64,000 nucleotides of DNA from Pseudomonadota bacterium (GTDB lineage Bacteria; Pseudomonadota; Gammaproteobacteria; Burkholderiales; Gallionellaceae): the NCBI GenBank assembly GCA_021787435.1, contig JAJYLY010000004.1:124001-188000 (forward strand), read 5' to 3'. The number at the start of each line of letters is the position of its first letter. The stretch's first letter is position 1. The notes under the pieces were generated by a model. It made no database searches and was not told where the DNA came from. It saw nothing but the letters and a program-made list of their open reading frames with translations. Below are positions 16,571 to 25,647 of this stretch, piece after piece. The translations under genes and the position numbers were made by a program.

Positions 16571-17050
16571 TCAAACGAATTTTTCTTGCAATGTGTTAGG
16601 CGGGCGATTCTTGATCACGAGATAGGCGCCCAAGAGGCTCTCGACGAGCGCTAGCAATTGCGAAATGCCGTGCAACATCCTGAATCTTGCGCCATAGGCG
16701 CTATGCATTACGTCCAGCGGCAGAGCCTCTGCTTTCAACCCGTTCATTACAGGCTCAAAATAAAATAGCATGATCAGGGTAAGCAAGAGCATCAGGCTGG
16801 ATGCCAAAAACATCGGCTGCCGAGCCGCTGCCCACTTAAATCGCCATAAAAGATACGCGAGCAGATATACACCGCAAACGAGGCCGATATCGTGCGTGGC
16901 AGAGAACATGTGTCCTGCCAGCCTGCCGGCCAGCTCTTTGTCGGGTTGCATGTAGAAAAGTACAGGGGCTGCAAGGTAGCTGATGGCCCAAAGGCTGCCA
17001 ACCCAGGCAGTGATCGCAAGCGATGCGAGATGATAGCTGATATTTTTCAT
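16571..17050 (-). CDS. DUF4149 family integral membrane protein
   Basis: A 159-residue inner-membrane protein with four predicted helices (about 8-32, 50-72, 80-100 and 125-148). The first carries AWVGSLWAISYLAAPVLF and the loop has AGRLAGHMF, the pattern of the DUF4149 (TMEM205-like) family. Its function is unknown. It stands alone on the minus strand, upstream of fumarase and divergent from it, with about 150 bases between the two starts. Confidence 0.78.
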   Translation of the reverse strand: MKNISYHLASLAITAWVGSLWAISYLAAPVLFYMQPDKELAGRLAGHMFSATHDIGLVCGVYLLAYLLWRFKWAAARQPMFLASSLMLLLTLIMLFYFEPVMNGLKAEALPLDVMHSAYGARFRMLHGISQLLALVESLLGAYLVIKNRPPNTLQEKFV

Positions 17051-17197
17051 GTTATTAAGGTGGAATCAGGCAAACGGCCTGCCGATAGCGTAGCGCAAGT
17101 ATCGCTTTATTGCACGTCTGCTGGTAGCATGAGCCATGGGAGATGAGAGGCTGGGGATTTTCTGCGCTGATTTTCCCGATACGCCAACAGGATAGTC

Positions 17198-18721
17198 ATG
17201 ACTATTATTCATCAGCAGGATTTTATAGACAGCATCAAAGATGCATTGCAGTTCATTTCGTATTATCACCCGGCCGATTTCATACGGGCGCTAGGGGATG
17301 CGTATTCGATCGAGCAGGCGCCTGCCGCGAAGGATGCCATGGCGCAGATACTTGCTAATTCCCGCATGTGCGCGATTGGCCATCGCCCGATCTGTCAGGA
17401 CACGGGGATAGTGGTGGCATTTGTCAGGGTTGGCATGCAGGTGCGCTGGGATGCCACGCTTGATGTTGCGGAAATGGTCAATGCAGGCGTGCGCAGTGCA
17501 TATCTTGATCCGGACAATGTGCTGCGCGCTTCCATCGTCGCTGACCCTGCGGGGGATCGCAAGAATACGCGTGACAATACGCCTGCCGTGGTGCATGTCG
17601 AATTGGTGCAGGGCGACAAGGTCGACGTGCGCATCGCAGCCAAGGGCGGGGGGTCGGAAAACAAGGCTGTGATGAAAATGCTGAATCCGGGAGACGATAT
17701 TGTTGAATGGGTGTTGAAGAGCGTGGAGGGCATGGGCGCTGGCTGGTGTCCGCCGGGCATGCTGGGCATAGGCATAGGCGGGACTGCGGAAAAGGCTGTG
17801 CTGTTGGCCAAGGAGGCCTTGATGCAGCCCATGGATATGCATGAACTGAAAGCGCGCGGGGCGGTCAATCGGATCGAATCGCTGCGCATCGAGTTATATG
17901 ACAAGATCAATGCGCTGGGCATCGGTGCGCAGGGATTGGGCGGGTTGACGACTGTATTGGATGTCAAAATACTGGATTATCCAACGCATGCGGCATCGAA
18001 ACCTGTTGCAATCATTCCCAATTGCGCGGCCACAAGGCATGTACATTTTGAGTTGGACGGGTCGGGTAGAGCAGAGTTTACGCCGCCCAGGCTTTCCGAT
18101 TATCCTGATGTGAAGTGGCAGCCGGCCCAGGATGCCAGGCGCGTGAATCTCGACAATATCACACGCGCGCAAATCGGCGAGTGGCAGCCTGGCGAAACGA
18201 TATTACTTTCGGGGCGCCTGCTCACCGGCCGGGATGCTGCGCATAAACGCATCAGTGAAATGCTCGCCCGTGGAGAAAAATTGCCGGAAGGCGTGGATTT
18301 TACCAACCGCTTCATTTATTATGTCGGACCGGTTGATCCGGTGGACGACGAGGTGGTCGGTCCCGCAGGACCTACGACCGCCACGCGCATGGATAAATAT
18401 ACTGAGATGATGCTGGGCGAGGCTGGATTGATCGGCATGATAGGCAAGGCCGAGCGCGGCCCGTTGGCGATAGAGTCCATAAGAAAGCATGCGGCAGTGT
18501 ATTTGATTGCGGTGGGAGGTGCGGCTTATCTAGTGTCGCGGGCCATACGCAGCGCGAAGGTGCTAGCTTTTGCCGATCTGGGCATGGAGGCGATTTACGA
18601 GTTCGAGGTCGAGGATATGCCGGTGACGGTTGCGGTGGATAGTAGGGGACGTTCGGTGCATGAAATCGGACCTGCGCAATGGAAAAATCGCATTATTCCG
18701 TTGCACGCAGTATCACAGTAG
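17198..18721 (+). CDS. fumA: Fumarate hydratase class I ([4Fe-4S])
   Basis: A 507-residue class I (iron-sulfur) fumarase that hydrates fumarate to malate in the TCA cycle. The N-terminal alpha domain provides cluster ligands in HRPICQDTG and NCAATRHVHFEL and in the AGWCPPGMLGIGIGG block. The C-terminal beta domain begins near 315 with LSGRLLTGRDAAHKR and includes GPVDPVDDEVVGPAGPTTATRMD. Length fits the single-chain enzyme. The TAG stop lies inside the first copy of a 14-base tandem duplication (18707-18734). 4.5S RNA follows directly. Confidence 0.92.
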   Translation: MTIIHQQDFIDSIKDALQFISYYHPADFIRALGDAYSIEQAPAAKDAMAQILANSRMCAIGHRPICQDTGIVVAFVRVGMQVRWDATLDVAEMVNAGVRSAYLDPDNVLRASIVADPAGDRKNTRDNTPAVVHVELVQGDKVDVRIAAKGGGSENKAVMKMLNPGDDIVEWVLKSVEGMGAGWCPPGMLGIGIGGTAEKAVLLAKEALMQPMDMHELKARGAVNRIESLRIELYDKINALGIGAQGLGGLTTVLDVKILDYPTHAASKPVAIIPNCAATRHVHFELDGSGRAEFTPPRLSDYPDVKWQPAQDARRVNLDNITRAQIGEWQPGETILLSGRLLTGRDAAHKRISEMLARGEKLPEGVDFTNRFIYYVGPVDPVDDEVVGPAGPTTATRMDKYTEMMLGEAGLIGMIGKAERGPLAIESIRKHAAVYLIAVGGAAYLVSRAIRSAKVLAFADLGMEAIYEFEVEDMPVTVAVDSRGRSVHEIGPAQWKNRIIPLHAVSQ

Positions 18722-18734
18722 CAGTATCACAGTA
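18707..18734. repeat. 14-bp perfect tandem duplication
   Basis: GCAGTATCACAGTA occurs twice head to tail, at 18707-18720 and 18721-18734. The first copy contains the fumarase stop codon, and the second runs into a TATAAAG that may be the -10 of the 4.5S RNA gene. Confidence 0.7.
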
Positions 18735-18771
18735 TAAAGTATGAGGTTGCATCTGCAGCTTCGTGAAGAAT

Positions 18772-18870
18772 TGGCGGGTCTCCCCGCATTGCAGGGTAGC
18801 GAACCTGGTCAGGTCCGGAAGGAAGCAGCCATAGTTATTACTGCAAGTGCCGGGGGTAAGGCTCGCCTCC
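18772..18870 (+). ncRNA. ffs: Signal recognition particle 4.5S RNA
   Basis: About 99 bases that fold into the SRP small RNA hairpin. The 5' arm TGGCGGGTCT pairs with the 3' arm GGCTCGCCTCC. The conserved apical part is seen as ACCTGGTCAGGTCCGGAAGGAAGCAGCC (written here in two parts: ACCTGGTCAGG with the GGAA tetraloop, then GGAAGCAGCC), which binds Ffh. A short T run (TTTT at 18871) ends the gene. The position between fumA and pagL/dnaX agrees with the common ffs-dnaX neighbourhood of betaproteobacteria. The ends are approximate to a few bases. Confidence 0.9.
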
Positions 18871-18898
18871 TTTTGTGTTAGGCCGCTGGAGGGGTTCA

Positions 18899-19426
18899 GT
18901 GAAAAAGCTGGTTTGTTGTTTTCTTTTGTTGATATGCGGCAATGTATGGGCAGTGGATGGGATATCAGTTGAGGCAGGCAACGGCAATGCAACGGATACA
19001 GCCCGGGTGGGCGCAATCTGGAACTTCAACCGTCAGTGGTTCACTGATGGCAACTGGCAGGTGACAGGTTTCTGGGAGGCCATGGTGGGCAGATGGCGGG
19101 GGTTCAGCAGTTTTGGCGACAATCAGAGCGTGACAGACGTGGGTCTGACTCCGGTGTTCCGGTTTGTGCAGAAGAATCCAGGCGATGTGTCGCCCTATCT
19201 TGAAGGTGCGATAGGCGCTCATTTCATTTCGCCGGATTTTATCTACGGCGATCGCAGGTTTGGCAGCTCGTTTCAGTTCGGCGATCATGTGGGTTTTGGC
19301 GTGAGCATGGGTGCGCATCAGCAATTCGATCTGGGTTATCGCTATCAGCATCTCTCCAACGGCGGGATCAAGGAACCGAATCAGGGTATCAATCTGAATG
19401 AGATTCATCTTATTTACCACTTTTGA
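18899..19426 (+). CDS. pagL: PagL-type lipid A 3-O-deacylase
   Basis: A 175-residue outer-membrane beta-barrel esterase that removes the 3-O acyl chain of lipid A. Residues 1-19 are a signal peptide (KKLVCCFLLLICGNVWA). Amphipathic strands follow, and the catalytic His-Ser pair appears in RYQHLSNGGI near the C-terminus, with the usual final strand ending in an aromatic residue (LIYHF). The GTG at 18899 is chosen because GGAGGGG stands just upstream and the signal peptide begins there; the frame also opens at GTG 18875. The stop overlaps a possible upstream dnaX start. Confidence 0.78.
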   Translation: MKKLVCCFLLLICGNVWAVDGISVEAGNGNATDTARVGAIWNFNRQWFTDGNWQVTGFWEAMVGRWRGFSSFGDNQSVTDVGLTPVFRFVQKNPGDVSPYLEGAIGAHFISPDFIYGDRRFGSSFQFGDHVGFGVSMGAHQQFDLGYRYQHLSNGGIKEPNQGINLNEIHLIYHF

Positions 19427-19437
19427 CGCGGCATAAC

Positions 19438-20991
19438 TTGTCAGATATCTCGGTTCTCGCACGTAAATGGCGGCCTAGGAACTTCACGCAACTGGTGGGG
19501 CAGGAGCACGTCGTCAGGGCGCTTACCAATGCACTGTCGCAAAATCGCCTGCATCACGCGTATCTTTTCACAGGCACGCGCGGGGTGGGCAAGACCACGA
19601 TCGCGCGCATTTTCGCCAAATCCCTGAATTGTCTGACAGGAATCACCGCTACACCTTGCGGCGAATGCAGTGCCTGCCGGGAAATTGACAGCGGACGCTT
19701 TGTCGATTTGATTGAACTGGATGCGGCATCCAACACTCAGGTCGACAGCATGCGCGAACTTCTGGAGAGCGCGCTTTATGCACCGACCAATGCCCGTTTC
19801 AAGGTTTATATCATCGACGAAGTCCACATGTTGTCGAAGTCCGCTTTCAATGCAATGTTGAAGACGCTCGAAGAGCCTCCCCCTCATGTGAAATTCATAC
19901 TCGCGACGACCGATCCGCAGAAGATCCCCGTCACCGTATTGTCGCGCTGCCTGCAGTTCAACCTGAAGCAGTTGCCGCCGGGACTGATCGCGGCGCATCT
20001 GAAATACGTTCTGGAGCAGGAGAAAATAGAATTCGAATCCGGTGCGCTGAATCTCGTTGCGCGCGCAGCCCAGGGCAGCATGCGGGATGCGTTGAGCCTG
20101 ATGGATCAGGCGATCGCCTTTTCCGAGGGCAGGGTCGAAGAAGCTGCAATGCGCAGCATGCTGGGCGCGATCGACCAGGGCTATCTGTTCGACCTGCTGC
20201 AGGCGCTGAAGGAGCAAAATGGTAAAGCGCTGCTCGAGATTGCTGACAACATGGCGATGCGCAGCATCGCGTTTGAATCTGCGCTGCAGGATATGGCTTC
20301 CGTTTTGCATCGCATTGCGCTGGCGCAGGCTGTGCCGCAGGCAATTGTTGACGATGAACCGGAACGCCAGCGCTTGTTTTATCTGGCAGCAGCGTTTACG
20401 CCAGAAGAAGTTCAGCTGTTCTACCAGATTGCAATACATGGGTGCGCCGAAATTGAACTTGCCCCCGATGAGTATGCCGGTTTCACCATGACGCTGTTGC
20501 GCATGCTTGCGTTTATGCCCACTCGCGAGATGCAGGCTGCCGCGCCGGCCAGCAAGCCGATTAAAATCTCGCCAGCAGAAACCAGGAATGAACTCGTTCG
20601 GCCGGACGATGCCATGCCTGACTGGACTGCATTGTCGGGCCAGTTGAAGGTGCAGGCCATGGCGCAGCAATTGGCGAAACACTGCGTCCTGGATTCGTTG
20701 TCCGGGGACCATTGGGTGTTGCGCCTTTCAGAAGAGCACAAGCATTTGCAGACCAGGATGGCGACAGATAATTTGCAGGCTGCATTGCGCGATCACTTTG
20801 ACAGGCCGATCAAACTTTCTGTCGTGCTGGGCAAAGTGACCGTAGCAACGCCGGCAAAAATCGAACATCAGAATCAGCAGGAGAAACAAAGTCAGGCGAG
20901 CAACGCGATAGCACTGGATGATTTTGTAAATGATGCACAAACCATACTGGGCGCGAGTTTGGCGCCAGAATCTATTAAACCGGTTCAATAG
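19438..20991 (+). CDS. dnaX: DNA polymerase III subunits gamma/tau
   Basis: The clamp-loader ATPase of the replicative polymerase, 517 residues if started at the TTG at 19438. There is no ATG near the conserved beginning [24 protein letters not shown]. Another TTG at 19423 overlaps the pagL stop. Walker [10 protein letters not shown] is near residue 45, four zinc cysteines follow (C-x8-C-x2-C-x2-C in LNCLTG...CGECSAC), then Walker B IDEVHML and the sensor-1 region. The C-terminal third is shorter than E. coli tau (643). No A-rich slippery site for a separate gamma form was seen. It is followed by ybaB and recR as usual. Confidence 0.9.
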   Translation: MSDISVLARKWRPRNFTQLVGQEHVVRALTNALSQNRLHHAYLFTGTRGVGKTTIARIFAKSLNCLTGITATPCGECSACREIDSGRFVDLIELDAASNTQVDSMRELLESALYAPTNARFKVYIIDEVHMLSKSAFNAMLKTLEEPPPHVKFILATTDPQKIPVTVLSRCLQFNLKQLPPGLIAAHLKYVLEQEKIEFESGALNLVARAAQGSMRDALSLMDQAIAFSEGRVEEAAMRSMLGAIDQGYLFDLLQALKEQNGKALLEIADNMAMRSIAFESALQDMASVLHRIALAQAVPQAIVDDEPERQRLFYLAAAFTPEEVQLFYQIAIHGCAEIELAPDEYAGFTMTLLRMLAFMPTREMQAAAPASKPIKISPAETRNELVRPDDAMPDWTALSGQLKVQAMAQQLAKHCVLDSLSGDHWVLRLSEEHKHLQTRMATDNLQAALRDHFDRPIKLSVVLGKVTVATPAKIEHQNQQEKQSQASNAIALDDFVNDAQTILGASLAPESIKPVQ

Positions 20992-21002
20992 GAGCAGTCG
21001 TT

Positions 21003-21326
21003 ATGATGAAAGGTGGATTAGGCGGCTTGATGAAACAGGCCCAGCAAATGCAAAAAAACATGCAGCAGGCGCAAGCCGAACTTGCGACCATTGAGGTCGA
21101 AGGGCAGGCGGCTTCAGGCAGGGTCAAGGTAAGCATGAGTTGTTCGCATGAGGTGCGTCGCATCTCGATTGACGACAGCATGTTGTCTGATAAGGAAATG
21201 CTGGAGGACCTGTTGGTGCTGGCGTTGAACGACGCTGTGCAGAAAGTGGCTCAGACCACTGAGCAACGCATGAGTGCTTTTGGAGCAGGAATGGGCTTGC
21301 CGCCCGGAATGAAACTTCCTTTTTGA
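21003..21326 (+). CDS. YbaB/EbfC nucleoid-associated protein
   Basis: A 107-residue DNA-binding protein of the YbaB/EbfC family, which forms tweezer-shaped dimers. The sequence shows the glycine/methionine-rich N-terminus [18 protein letters not shown], a helix rich in Gln, and the core strands [15 protein letters not shown]. It starts 11 bases after dnaX with GGAGCAG upstream, and its TGA overlaps the recR ATG. The dnaX-ybaB-recR cluster is conserved. Confidence 0.9.
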   Translation: MMKGGLGGLMKQAQQMQKNMQQAQAELATIEVEGQAASGRVKVSMSCSHEVRRISIDDSMLSDKEMLEDLLVLALNDAVQKVAQTTEQRMSAFGAGMGLPPGMKLPF

Positions 21327-21916
21327 TGACCTATCTTGATGAGTTGATTGCGGCTTTGCGCTGCTTGCCGGGGGTAGGGCCCAGATCGGCTCAGCGTATG
21401 GCCTATCATTTGCTGCAACGGGATCGTGCAGGCGCATTGCATCTGGCAGCTGCTTTGCAACAGGCGGCAACCAATACCCAGCATTGTTCAAGATGCAATA
21501 ATTTCTCCGAGCAAGAAATCTGTGGTTTATGCGCGTCGGGAAAACGCGATGAGAGCTTGCTGTGTGTGGTGGAGATGCCGGCCGACCTTTTGATGATGGA
21601 ACAAACGCAGTGTTACGCGGGCATGTATTATGTGCTGATGGGCAGGTTGTCGCCGCTGGATGGCATAGGTGCCAAGGAGTTGCATCTGGACAGGCTGGTC
21701 AAGCGGGTGCAGGAACAGACCTGTGAAGTGATACTGGCAACCAATTTTACCGTGGAAGGGGACGCTACCGCGCATTATTTGGCAACCCAGTTGCAATCTC
21801 TTGGTGTTAAAGTATCACGCATCGCGCGGGGTCTGCCTGTTGGCGGCGAGCTGGAGCAGGTAGATAGCGGGACCTTGGCGCAAGCTGTGCTGGAAAGACG
21901 TGAGTTAACCATATGA
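21326..21916 (+). CDS. recR: Recombination mediator RecR
   Basis: A 196-residue recombination protein that works with RecO (also encoded in this window) to load RecA on SSB-coated gaps. It shows a helix-hairpin-helix ([17 protein letters not shown]), a four-Cys zinc finger (CSRCNNF, CGLC), a Toprim domain with [14 protein letters not shown] and a C-terminal Walker-like segment. The ATG at 21326 overlaps the ybaB stop (TGATG). Its own TGA overlaps the start of rluB. Confidence 0.93.
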   Translation: MTYLDELIAALRCLPGVGPRSAQRMAYHLLQRDRAGALHLAAALQQAATNTQHCSRCNNFSEQEICGLCASGKRDESLLCVVEMPADLLMMEQTQCYAGMYYVLMGRLSPLDGIGAKELHLDRLVKRVQEQTCEVILATNFTVEGDATAHYLATQLQSLGVKVSRIARGLPVGGELEQVDSGTLAQAVLERRELTI

Positions 21917-22764
21917 ATGAGCAGGATGCTACACAGGGTGAGAAATTGCAGAAGGTGCTGGCCCAGGCAGGCTTCGGTTCGCGTCGCGCCATGGAGGAAT
22001 GGATCGCTGCGGGCCGCGTCAGCGTAAATGGAGAGCCTGCCACGCTGGGCATGCGCGTATTTCCTGGCGATCTGGTCAAGACAGAACGGCGCACGATACG
22101 CGTGGGTGAACGCGAACATGCGGTTCGTGTGTTGCTGTATCACAAACCGGAAGGCGAAATTGTCAGCCGTGATGATCCTGAAAAGCGGGCGAGCGTGTTT
22201 GACAAGTTGCCCAAGTTGCGCGGTCAGAAGTGGATAGCCATCGGCCGACTAGATTTCAATACCAGCGGTTTGCTGATTTTCACCACCTCGGGAGAACTGG
22301 CGAACCGGCTGATGCATCCGCGTTTCGAGGTGGAGCGTGAATACGCGGTGCGTGTGCAGGGCACCATGACGGAAGAAGAGATCAATCGCGCTCTGATCGA
22401 GGGGGTCACGCTTGAAGATGGGCCCGTGACATTTGAAAAGCTGGAAGACCAGGGGGGGGAAGGTTTCAACCACTGGTATCGCGTGATGCTGAAGGAAGGC
22501 CGCAATCGCATCGTGCGTCGAGCATTTGACGCGCTGGGGCTGCCTGTCAGCAGGTTGATACGAGTGCGATTCGGTATAATCAATTTGCCATCCCGTTTGA
22601 AACGGGGAATGACAGCGGAGCTGGGCGACGGTGAAATCGCGCAGGTGCTTGATTGGGCAGGTTTGAGTGTGCATGAAGGCGAGCCTGAACCGGCCCCCGT
22701 TGCCCGCACTGTACGAAATACAAAGAAAAATGCCAGTCAGCCTGCCCGGCGTTTTAAGCGTTGA
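21913..22764 (+). CDS. rluB: 23S rRNA pseudouridine(2605) synthase RluB
   Basis: A 283-residue RluB/RsuA-family enzyme. An N-terminal S4 domain (about 10-60, [18 protein letters not shown]) is followed by the catalytic domain with [14 protein letters not shown], whose Asp is the catalytic residue, and [17 protein letters not shown] basic tail rich in Lys, Arg and Pro ends the protein. It acts on helix 93 of 23S rRNA. The ATG overlaps the recR stop by four bases. Confidence 0.88.
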   Translation: MNEQDATQGEKLQKVLAQAGFGSRRAMEEWIAAGRVSVNGEPATLGMRVFPGDLVKTERRTIRVGEREHAVRVLLYHKPEGEIVSRDDPEKRASVFDKLPKLRGQKWIAIGRLDFNTSGLLIFTTSGELANRLMHPRFEVEREYAVRVQGTMTEEEINRALIEGVTLEDGPVTFEKLEDQGGEGFNHWYRVMLKEGRNRIVRRAFDALGLPVSRLIRVRFGIINLPSRLKRGMTAELGDGEIAQVLDWAGLSVHEGEPEPAPVARTVRNTKKNASQPARRFKR

Positions 22765-22798
22765 ACGGTCAATTATAATTCGGTGCAACAAGAATTGA

Positions 22799-24127
22799 AT
22801 GGAAGAACGCAGCAATAAAACCATCATCTGCAGCGTGCTTTTTTTAGATATCGTGGAATATGCTAAAAAAACCGTGGCGGGTCAAATCTCTCTGAAAGAC
22901 AGGTTTAATGCCTATCTTTCTGAGGCTATTGGCGATGTGCCTGTCGTGGAGCGCATCATACTGGATACGGGTGATGGCGCTGCAATAAATTTTTTAGGCG
23001 ATGTCGAAGCTGCATTGAATGCGGCGCTTCGGTTACGTGCCAGTTTGCTTGCCGAAGACCCTTATCTTGAACCGCAACTCCTGGTCCGTATCGGCATCAA
23101 CCTAGGGCCTGTCCGCCTGGTTCGTGATATTAACGGGCAACCCAATATCGTCGGGGATGGCATCAATGTCGCGCAACGCATCATGGGCTTTGCCGATCCC
23201 AGCCAAATACTGGTGTCGCGCTCTTACTACGATGCGGTGTCGCGTTTATCTCCCCAATATCCAGGCATGTTTCACTATCAGGGATCGCGCACTGATAAAC
23301 ATGTGCGCGAGCACGAAATTTATGCGATCGGTTATTCAGGCGATCATACGACCAGGTACATTCCTGCGCTGCAGGGCAGGCTGCAACGTCAATATGCTGC
23401 GATGCAAAACCGTTTCAAGGTGATCGGGCGTTCCTTGGCAATCCTGCTTGCCGCCATGTCTCAGAAAATCAGGCAAACCAGTTTTGTACAGCGTTTCATC
23501 TATGCCGCGATAGGTATCGTGATTTTGCTGGCAGGCATGCTGCCGTTCATGGGCGGCAGGACGGATTATCAGGCTATAGCGCCAATCGCGTCCGTGCCGT
23601 CAACCGTTCCCGTTTCTGCAGTTTCCGCTGTGTCGCCGGTTTCATCTGTGGCCGCAGCTTCTTCCATCGCGGCTGCGTCGCAAGTCGCGGTAGCTTCTTC
23701 CGTGGTGCCAGCTTCGTCCACACCTGAGGTGAAGCCTAAGCTGGCCAAGGCGCCTGTGAAGAAGGAGGCCCAGAAAAGAACCAGGATTATTCAAGCCGAA
23801 AAAAAGGCGGCAGCCGTTGAAAATCAGGTCAATACCAAAGCTGTCGAAAGCCACTCGGCGGTTAAAGCGGATGCGGTCAGGAAAGTGGCTCCTGAAAATG
23901 ACGAATTGTTTCAGGAATCCCGTATTGCAGTCAGTTGCAAGGAAAATGCGAAATTATTCTTGGACGGTGCTGCAAAAGGAGAGGTCGGGCCGTCGGCTGT
24001 GACACTCATTGCCAAGCCTGGCAAACACAGGATCATCATTACGCATCCAAGCTTCAAGGTTTATAGCGTGGAAGTTGAGCTAGATCCCGGAAAGTCCGTC
24101 AGATTGCAGCCCAAGGTGTGCAATTAG
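22799..24127 (+). CDS. Membrane-tethered class III cyclase-like protein with PEGA-like tail
   Basis: A 442-residue protein. The N-terminal domain (about 8-180) is a class III nucleotide cyclase fold: metal Asp17 in LFLDIVEY, Asp59 in DTGDG, and NIVGDGINVAQR with Asp120, Asn123 and Arg127. The lysine that selects adenine in classical enzymes appears replaced (LDTGD), so the nucleotide made, if any, is uncertain. A single TM helix lies at 233-251. A linker of about 60 residues made mostly of Ala, Val and Ser follows, then a Lys-rich part, and last a PEGA-like domain (about 375-440: KLFLDGAAKGEVGP, KPGKHRIIITHP) expected outside the membrane. A Ser/Thr kinase gene follows 52 bases downstream. 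Confidence 0.78.
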   Translation: MEERSNKTIICSVLFLDIVEYAKKTVAGQISLKDRFNAYLSEAIGDVPVVERIILDTGDGAAINFLGDVEAALNAALRLRASLLAEDPYLEPQLLVRIGINLGPVRLVRDINGQPNIVGDGINVAQRIMGFADPSQILVSRSYYDAVSRLSPQYPGMFHYQGSRTDKHVREHEIYAIGYSGDHTTRYIPALQGRLQRQYAAMQNRFKVIGRSLAILLAAMSQKIRQTSFVQRFIYAAIGIVILLAGMLPFMGGRTDYQAIAPIASVPSTVPVSAVSAVSPVSSVAAASSIAAASQVAVASSVVPASSTPEVKPKLAKAPVKKEAQKRTRIIQAEKKAAAVENQVNTKAVESHSAVKADAVRKVAPENDELFQESRIAVSCKENAKLFLDGAAKGEVGPSAVTLIAKPGKHRIIITHPSFKVYSVEVELDPGKSVRLQPKVCN

Positions 24128-24179
24128 CCATGGAAAATATCGTAATCAGGAAAACGATATCGCAGGATGGAGGGCTGCA

Positions 24180-25343
24180 ATGACCAGCCAGTTGGGGCGC
24201 TATGAGGTGATCAGCGAACTAGGTCAGGGGGCAATGGGCGTAGTCTACAAAGCTCGCGACCCGTTGATTGACAGGGTTGTCGCGATCAAGACCATCAACC
24301 TTGGCCTGGCCCTTGATGAAAAAGAGGAATACGAGGGGCGCTTTTATCAGGAAGCCCGCGCAGCCGGCAGACTCAATCATCCGAATATCGTAACCATCTA
24401 TGATGTGGGCAAGAGCGGGAGCATCGCCTATATTGCGATGGAGTTCTTGCAGGGCAAAGAGTTGCGAGATCTGCTGCGCGAGGAGCGTAATCTGCCCGTG
24501 GAGCAGACTGTGGATATCGTAGCGCAAGTGGCCGAAGGTCTGGCATATGCGCATCAGCATGGGATCGTGCACCGTGATATCAAGCCCTCAAACATTATGC
24601 TGATCCGGGATGGGCGCATAAAGATTACCGATTTTGGCATAGCGCGCATGGCTTCTTCAGCGGTTCATACGCAAACAGGTATGGTGCTGGGTTCGCCGAA
24701 ATATATGTCTCCAGAACAGGTGTTGGGCAAGGTGATAGACCGGCGCTCTGATATTTTCTCGCTGGGCGTGATGTTGTATGAAATGCTCACGGGTTTTTCG
24801 CCGTTTGTCGGTGAGAACGTCAATGCGATCATGTATCAGACGCTCAATCTGGTGCCGCCTCCACCAAGTACATTGAATGCCAGTGTGCCGGATATGCTTA
24901 ATTTTATCGTGGCAAAGGCGCTCGCCAAAGGGGTGGAAGATCGTTATCAGAATGCACAGGATTTGGCCAAGGACTTGCGTGCCTGCCGTGACACATTGCC
25001 GCACTCTGACCGGCCGATTGAGCCTGCTGGTAAAACAAAACTGAGTGGGCCGGTGATCGGCGAAAAAGGATTGATGGCCGAAAAGGATGATCTTGTTCCA
25101 TCAACGCTGGGTTTGTCCCGGGTCTTTGATTCGTCTGAGGCGACATTGCGTTTGGCCGCATTGACCGGTGATCAGGCAGATGTCGATGAGCTTTCAAAGA
25201 CGCTGAAAGTTGCAGCGCCCAAGGCTGCCGCGCGCGCCATAGTCCGGGCCAATCCGGTGGCGGAAGAGTCTGCGGAAAAATTCAAATTGCTGGTATTGGT
25301 GCTGGTCTTGCTGGTGCTGGCCGTTGCGATCTACCTTCATTGA
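24180..25343 (+). CDS. Tail-anchored Hanks-type Ser/Thr protein kinase
   Basis: A 387-residue eukaryote-like kinase. The kinase domain (7-270) is complete: glycine loop GQGAMGVVYK, ATP lysine K37 (VAIKTIN), catalytic HRDIKPSN with Asp133, DFG at 151-153, and activation segment SPKYMSPEQ. A linker of about 90 residues leads to a single TM at the extreme C-terminus (LLVLVLVLLVLAVAIYLH), so the catalytic part faces the cytoplasm with no extracellular sensor. It follows the cyclase-like gene on the same strand. The two are probably cotranscribed and act in one pathway (inference); no phosphatase or FHA gene is nearby. Confidence 0.87.
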   Translation: MTSQLGRYEVISELGQGAMGVVYKARDPLIDRVVAIKTINLGLALDEKEEYEGRFYQEARAAGRLNHPNIVTIYDVGKSGSIAYIAMEFLQGKELRDLLREERNLPVEQTVDIVAQVAEGLAYAHQHGIVHRDIKPSNIMLIRDGRIKITDFGIARMASSAVHTQTGMVLGSPKYMSPEQVLGKVIDRRSDIFSLGVMLYEMLTGFSPFVGENVNAIMYQTLNLVPPPPSTLNASVPDMLNFIVAKALAKGVEDRYQNAQDLAKDLRACRDTLPHSDRPIEPAGKTKLSGPVIGEKGLMAEKDDLVPSTLGLSRVFDSSEATLRLAALTGDQADVDELSKTLKVAAPKAAARAIVRANPVAEESAEKFKLLVLVLVLLVLAVAIYLH

Positions 25344-25647
25344 AATGCTGTTTTCCTTCAAGCCACCAGAACCTATGTGCTGATGCTGTTTGCGCTGCAG
25401 CTGCCTGCATTAATGGCGTCGCCACAGGCATGCCAGCAGGCATTTTCCTTGTAGCATAGGCACTTGCGCATCAGGACAAGGGCGGATTTTGAATCGATGG
25501 GCATGGTTCTGGACAGGACAGTCGTGGTTCCACTTTGCGTCGTGCTGTGCGCAAAACTGGACGGCGCAAGACTGTCTGCCAGATGATTTTCAAGGATGCG
25601 TTGCAAACAGACGCGCACTGGGAGCTGCGCGCATGTCTAAAAAATGC
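25344..25647. other. Interval between kinase and nadB, no clear gene
   Basis: 304 bases between two converging genes. A minus-strand frame with a GTG start (25373-25618, 81 codons, Cys-rich end) is open but shows no ribosome-binding site and no recognised family. No good terminator hairpin with a T run was seen. Confidence 0.4.

Noticed and set aside
19441..20712. A 423-codon open frame antisense to dnaX
   Set aside because: dnaX is unambiguous on the other strand and the antisense product resembles no family.
19438..20991. A programmed frameshift site in dnaX for a gamma subunit
   Set aside because: No A AAA AAG-like heptamer or following hairpin was seen in the region where gamma would end.
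22573..22612. A palindrome CATCCCGTTTGAAACGGGGAATG resembling the dRS3-like repeat (inside rluB)
   Set aside because: It encodes the conserved LPSRLKRGM segment of RluB, so it is explained by coding constraint.
25373..25618. An 81-codon minus-strand frame downstream of nadB as a small Cys-rich protein
   Set aside because: GTG start without a ribosome-binding site, no recognisable motif and no typical codon pattern; kept only as a note on the interval.
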